This document shows, piece by piece, positions 18,190 to 18,245 of a stretch of DNA of 18,245 bases. How positions within the stretch are numbered: position 1 is the first letter of the stretch; every line of letters begins with the position of its first letter. Both the position numbers and the translations under genes were made by a program. The notes under the pieces are model-generated. The model worked only from the letters and a program-made list of their open reading frames with translations, did not search any database and was not told the DNA's origin. The stretch spans positions 250,827 through 269,071 of the forward strand of contig NW_003120926.1 of assembly GCF_000003605.2 (NCBI RefSeq). The letters are read 5' to 3'. The stretch comes from Saccoglossus kowalevskii (taxonomy: Eukaryota; Hemichordata; Enteropneusta; Harrimaniidae).

Positions 18190-18237
18190 CCGTGACTGAT
18201 ATGCTATTTGGATATTACCTTAGCTTTGTGCTATTAT

Positions 18238-18245
18238 TTAAAGCG
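18238..18245 (+). repeat. Possible left end of a third MITE, cut by the window edge
   Basis: The last eight bases, TTAAAGCG, equal the target site plus first bases of MITE-2. Eight bases alone can be chance. Confidence 0.15.

Noticed and set aside
1-18245. CRISPR arrays, tRNA or rRNA genes, bacterial operons
   Set aside because: I saw no regularly spaced repeats with spacers, no tRNA B-box consensus in a foldable context, and no rRNA-like blocks; all gene signals are eukaryotic.

Overview
This window is AT-rich eukaryotic DNA, probably from a non-model invertebrate animal. The evidence is spliceosomal intron signals, TATA plus initiator promoters, AATAAA polyadenylation signals, a decayed LINE, two MITEs with TTAA targets, and a THAP zinc-finger fragment. 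The many small secreted cysteine-rich peptides and AT-rich repeats recall marine lophotrochozoans such as bivalves, but nothing here fixes the phylum. There are no prokaryotic operons, and I recognise no tRNA or rRNA genes.

The core of the window is a three-member, same-strand tandem family encoding a 63-residue secreted peptide: a 24-residue signal peptide plus a 39-residue mature part with six cysteines. The coding exons are at 665-856, 9303-9494 and 16793-16984. Comparing copies 2 and 3 lets the whole transcription unit be worked out: a TATA box, a first-exon start 31 nt downstream in both copies, two short non-coding exons of about 84 nt in total with no upstream ATG, then a last intron whose acceptor AG touches the start codon. 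The whole protein therefore lies in one terminal exon with a conserved 3' UTR and AATAAA. Copy 1 shows only this terminal exon. Its upstream exons probably lie left of the window.

Layout: 1-1130 holds the copy 1 terminal exon and flanks. A tandem dimer of a ~377-bp unit lies at 1236-1989, and a 16-bp minisatellite at 2545-2608. From 3590 to 8440 there is an old head-to-tail duplication (A, 3590-5880; B, 5998-8440). Only B carries the ~534-bp block with the copy 2 promoter and exon 1. Copy 2 exon 2, an intronic MITE and the coding exon fill 8513-9690. A decayed, interrupted LINE (ORF1, endonuclease start, reverse transcriptase) spans 10590-13705. Upstream of copy 3 are a promoter/exon-1-like remnant (14417-14475) and then the real promoter and exons (14995-17180). 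A second MITE related to the first lies at 17244-17406, and a frameshifted THAP-domain fragment at 17767-18113.

The peptide family matches nothing I can name. Its coding sequence is almost identical among copies (2-3 differences in 192 nt), while introns, spacers and promoters have diverged strongly. That points to strong constraint and/or gene conversion centred on the terminal exon. All statements are from reading the sequence; no database search was possible.
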